This document shows positions 13,686-13,808 of a DNA stretch of 13,808 nt, piece after piece. The notes below the pieces were generated by a model. That model saw only the letters and a list, made by a program, of their open reading frames with translations. It was not told the origin of the DNA and ran no database searches. Source of the stretch: CAYLJO01 sp964383905 (GTDB lineage Bacteria > Acidobacteriota > Blastocatellia > Pyrinomonadales > Pyrinomonadaceae); NCBI GenBank assembly GCA_964383905.1, contig CAYLJO010000170.1, positions 1-13,808 of the forward strand, given 5' to 3'. Position 1 is the first letter of the stretch. Every line of letters starts with the position of its first letter. A program made the position numbers and the translations under genes.

Positions 13686-13808
13686 ATGAATAGAAGAGCG
13701 GCGGTTCGTTTATACACCCGGCCGAATTGTCATCTCTGCGAGGTGGCGAAGCGTGAGATGCTGGCGGCCGACTCTGCGGACGATTACACGCTGGAAGAGA
13801 TAAACATC
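13686..13808 (+). CDS. Glutaredoxin-like thioredoxin-fold protein (partial, runs off the window)
   Basis: Only the first 41 residues are present. They begin RLYTRPNCHLCEVAKREML, with a C15-H-L-C18 redox pair directly after the first beta strand. This is the signature of the small glutaredoxin-like family (DUF836 type), whose full length is usually about 80-100 residues. It would be a cytoplasmic thiol-disulphide protein of unknown substrate. The start is fixed at ATG 13686 because an in-frame TAA lies just upstream at 13680-13682. GAGGAAG at 13668-13674 could be the ribosome binding site, though 11 nt away. It is transcribed divergently from the respiratory operon, so a functional link is only possible. 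The C-terminus cannot be assessed. Confidence 0.8.
   Translation, partial: MNRRAAVRLYTRPNCHLCEVAKREMLAADSADDYTLEEINI

Noticed and set aside
1..13808. CRISPR arrays, tRNA/rRNA genes, insertion sequences, phage genes or toxin-antitoxin pairs
   Set aside because: None of the hallmark patterns (spaced direct repeats, cloverleaf sequences, transposase motifs, terminal inverted repeats) was seen on either strand. The window is a core-type respiratory locus.

Overview
The window is almost entirely one minus-strand respiratory gene cluster, read from about 13357 down to 70. Thirteen tightly packed genes encode a cytochrome bc-type quinol oxidase module followed by an aa3-type (A1-type) haem-copper cytochrome c oxidase. 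A single plus-strand gene, a thioredoxin-fold glutaredoxin-like protein cut off by the window edge, diverges at the right end. The sequence is visibly G+C-rich, with non-ATG starts (GTG, TTG) backed by strong GGAGG-type ribosome binding sites. This indicates an aerobic, c-type-cytochrome-rich Gram-negative-type bacterium. The combination of a split cytochrome b, a giant anchored multihaem cytochrome in place of cytochrome c1, tandem short subunit III genes and a cupredoxin/carboxypeptidase-regulatory lipoprotein recalls Acidobacteriota (Blastocatellia-like). That placement comes from memory of family distribution and was not tested.

Layout in transcription order. (1) 13358-13685: divergent intergenic region with a plausible minus-strand promoter, a leader of about 200 nt and a 9-bp inverted repeat. 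(2) bc module: Rieske protein (13357-12668), cytochrome b6-like subunit (12593-11664), long subunit-IV-like cytochrome b C-terminal subunit (11641-10592), and a 1173-residue octahaem cytochrome c (10565-7044). (3) Linker genes: a cupredoxin-like lipoprotein (6989-6105) and haem O synthase CtaB (6043-5123). (4) Oxidase module: subunit II (5063-4218), subunit I (4175-2337), two subunit III proteins (2362-1655 and 1648-977) and subunit IV (940-593). (5) Tail: a small secreted/membrane CxxC protein (588-313) and a small zinc-ribbon protein (288-70), with a weak terminator-like hairpin at 20-48.

How they would work together (inference): quinol is oxidised at the cytochrome b/subunit IV site. Electrons pass through the Rieske cluster to the anchored octahaem cytochrome and then to CuA of subunit II, directly or through the cupredoxin lipoprotein, and finally to the haem a3-CuB centre of subunit I. 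No separate small cytochrome c is encoded and subunit II has no fused cytochrome c domain. Co-expression of both complexes with an anchored electron wire suggests a quinol:oxygen supercomplex. Parts of this design are known in Acidobacteriota, Planctomycetes and NC10-type bacteria. The least described parts are the octahaem protein's architecture, the cupredoxin lipoprotein and the two small tail proteins.
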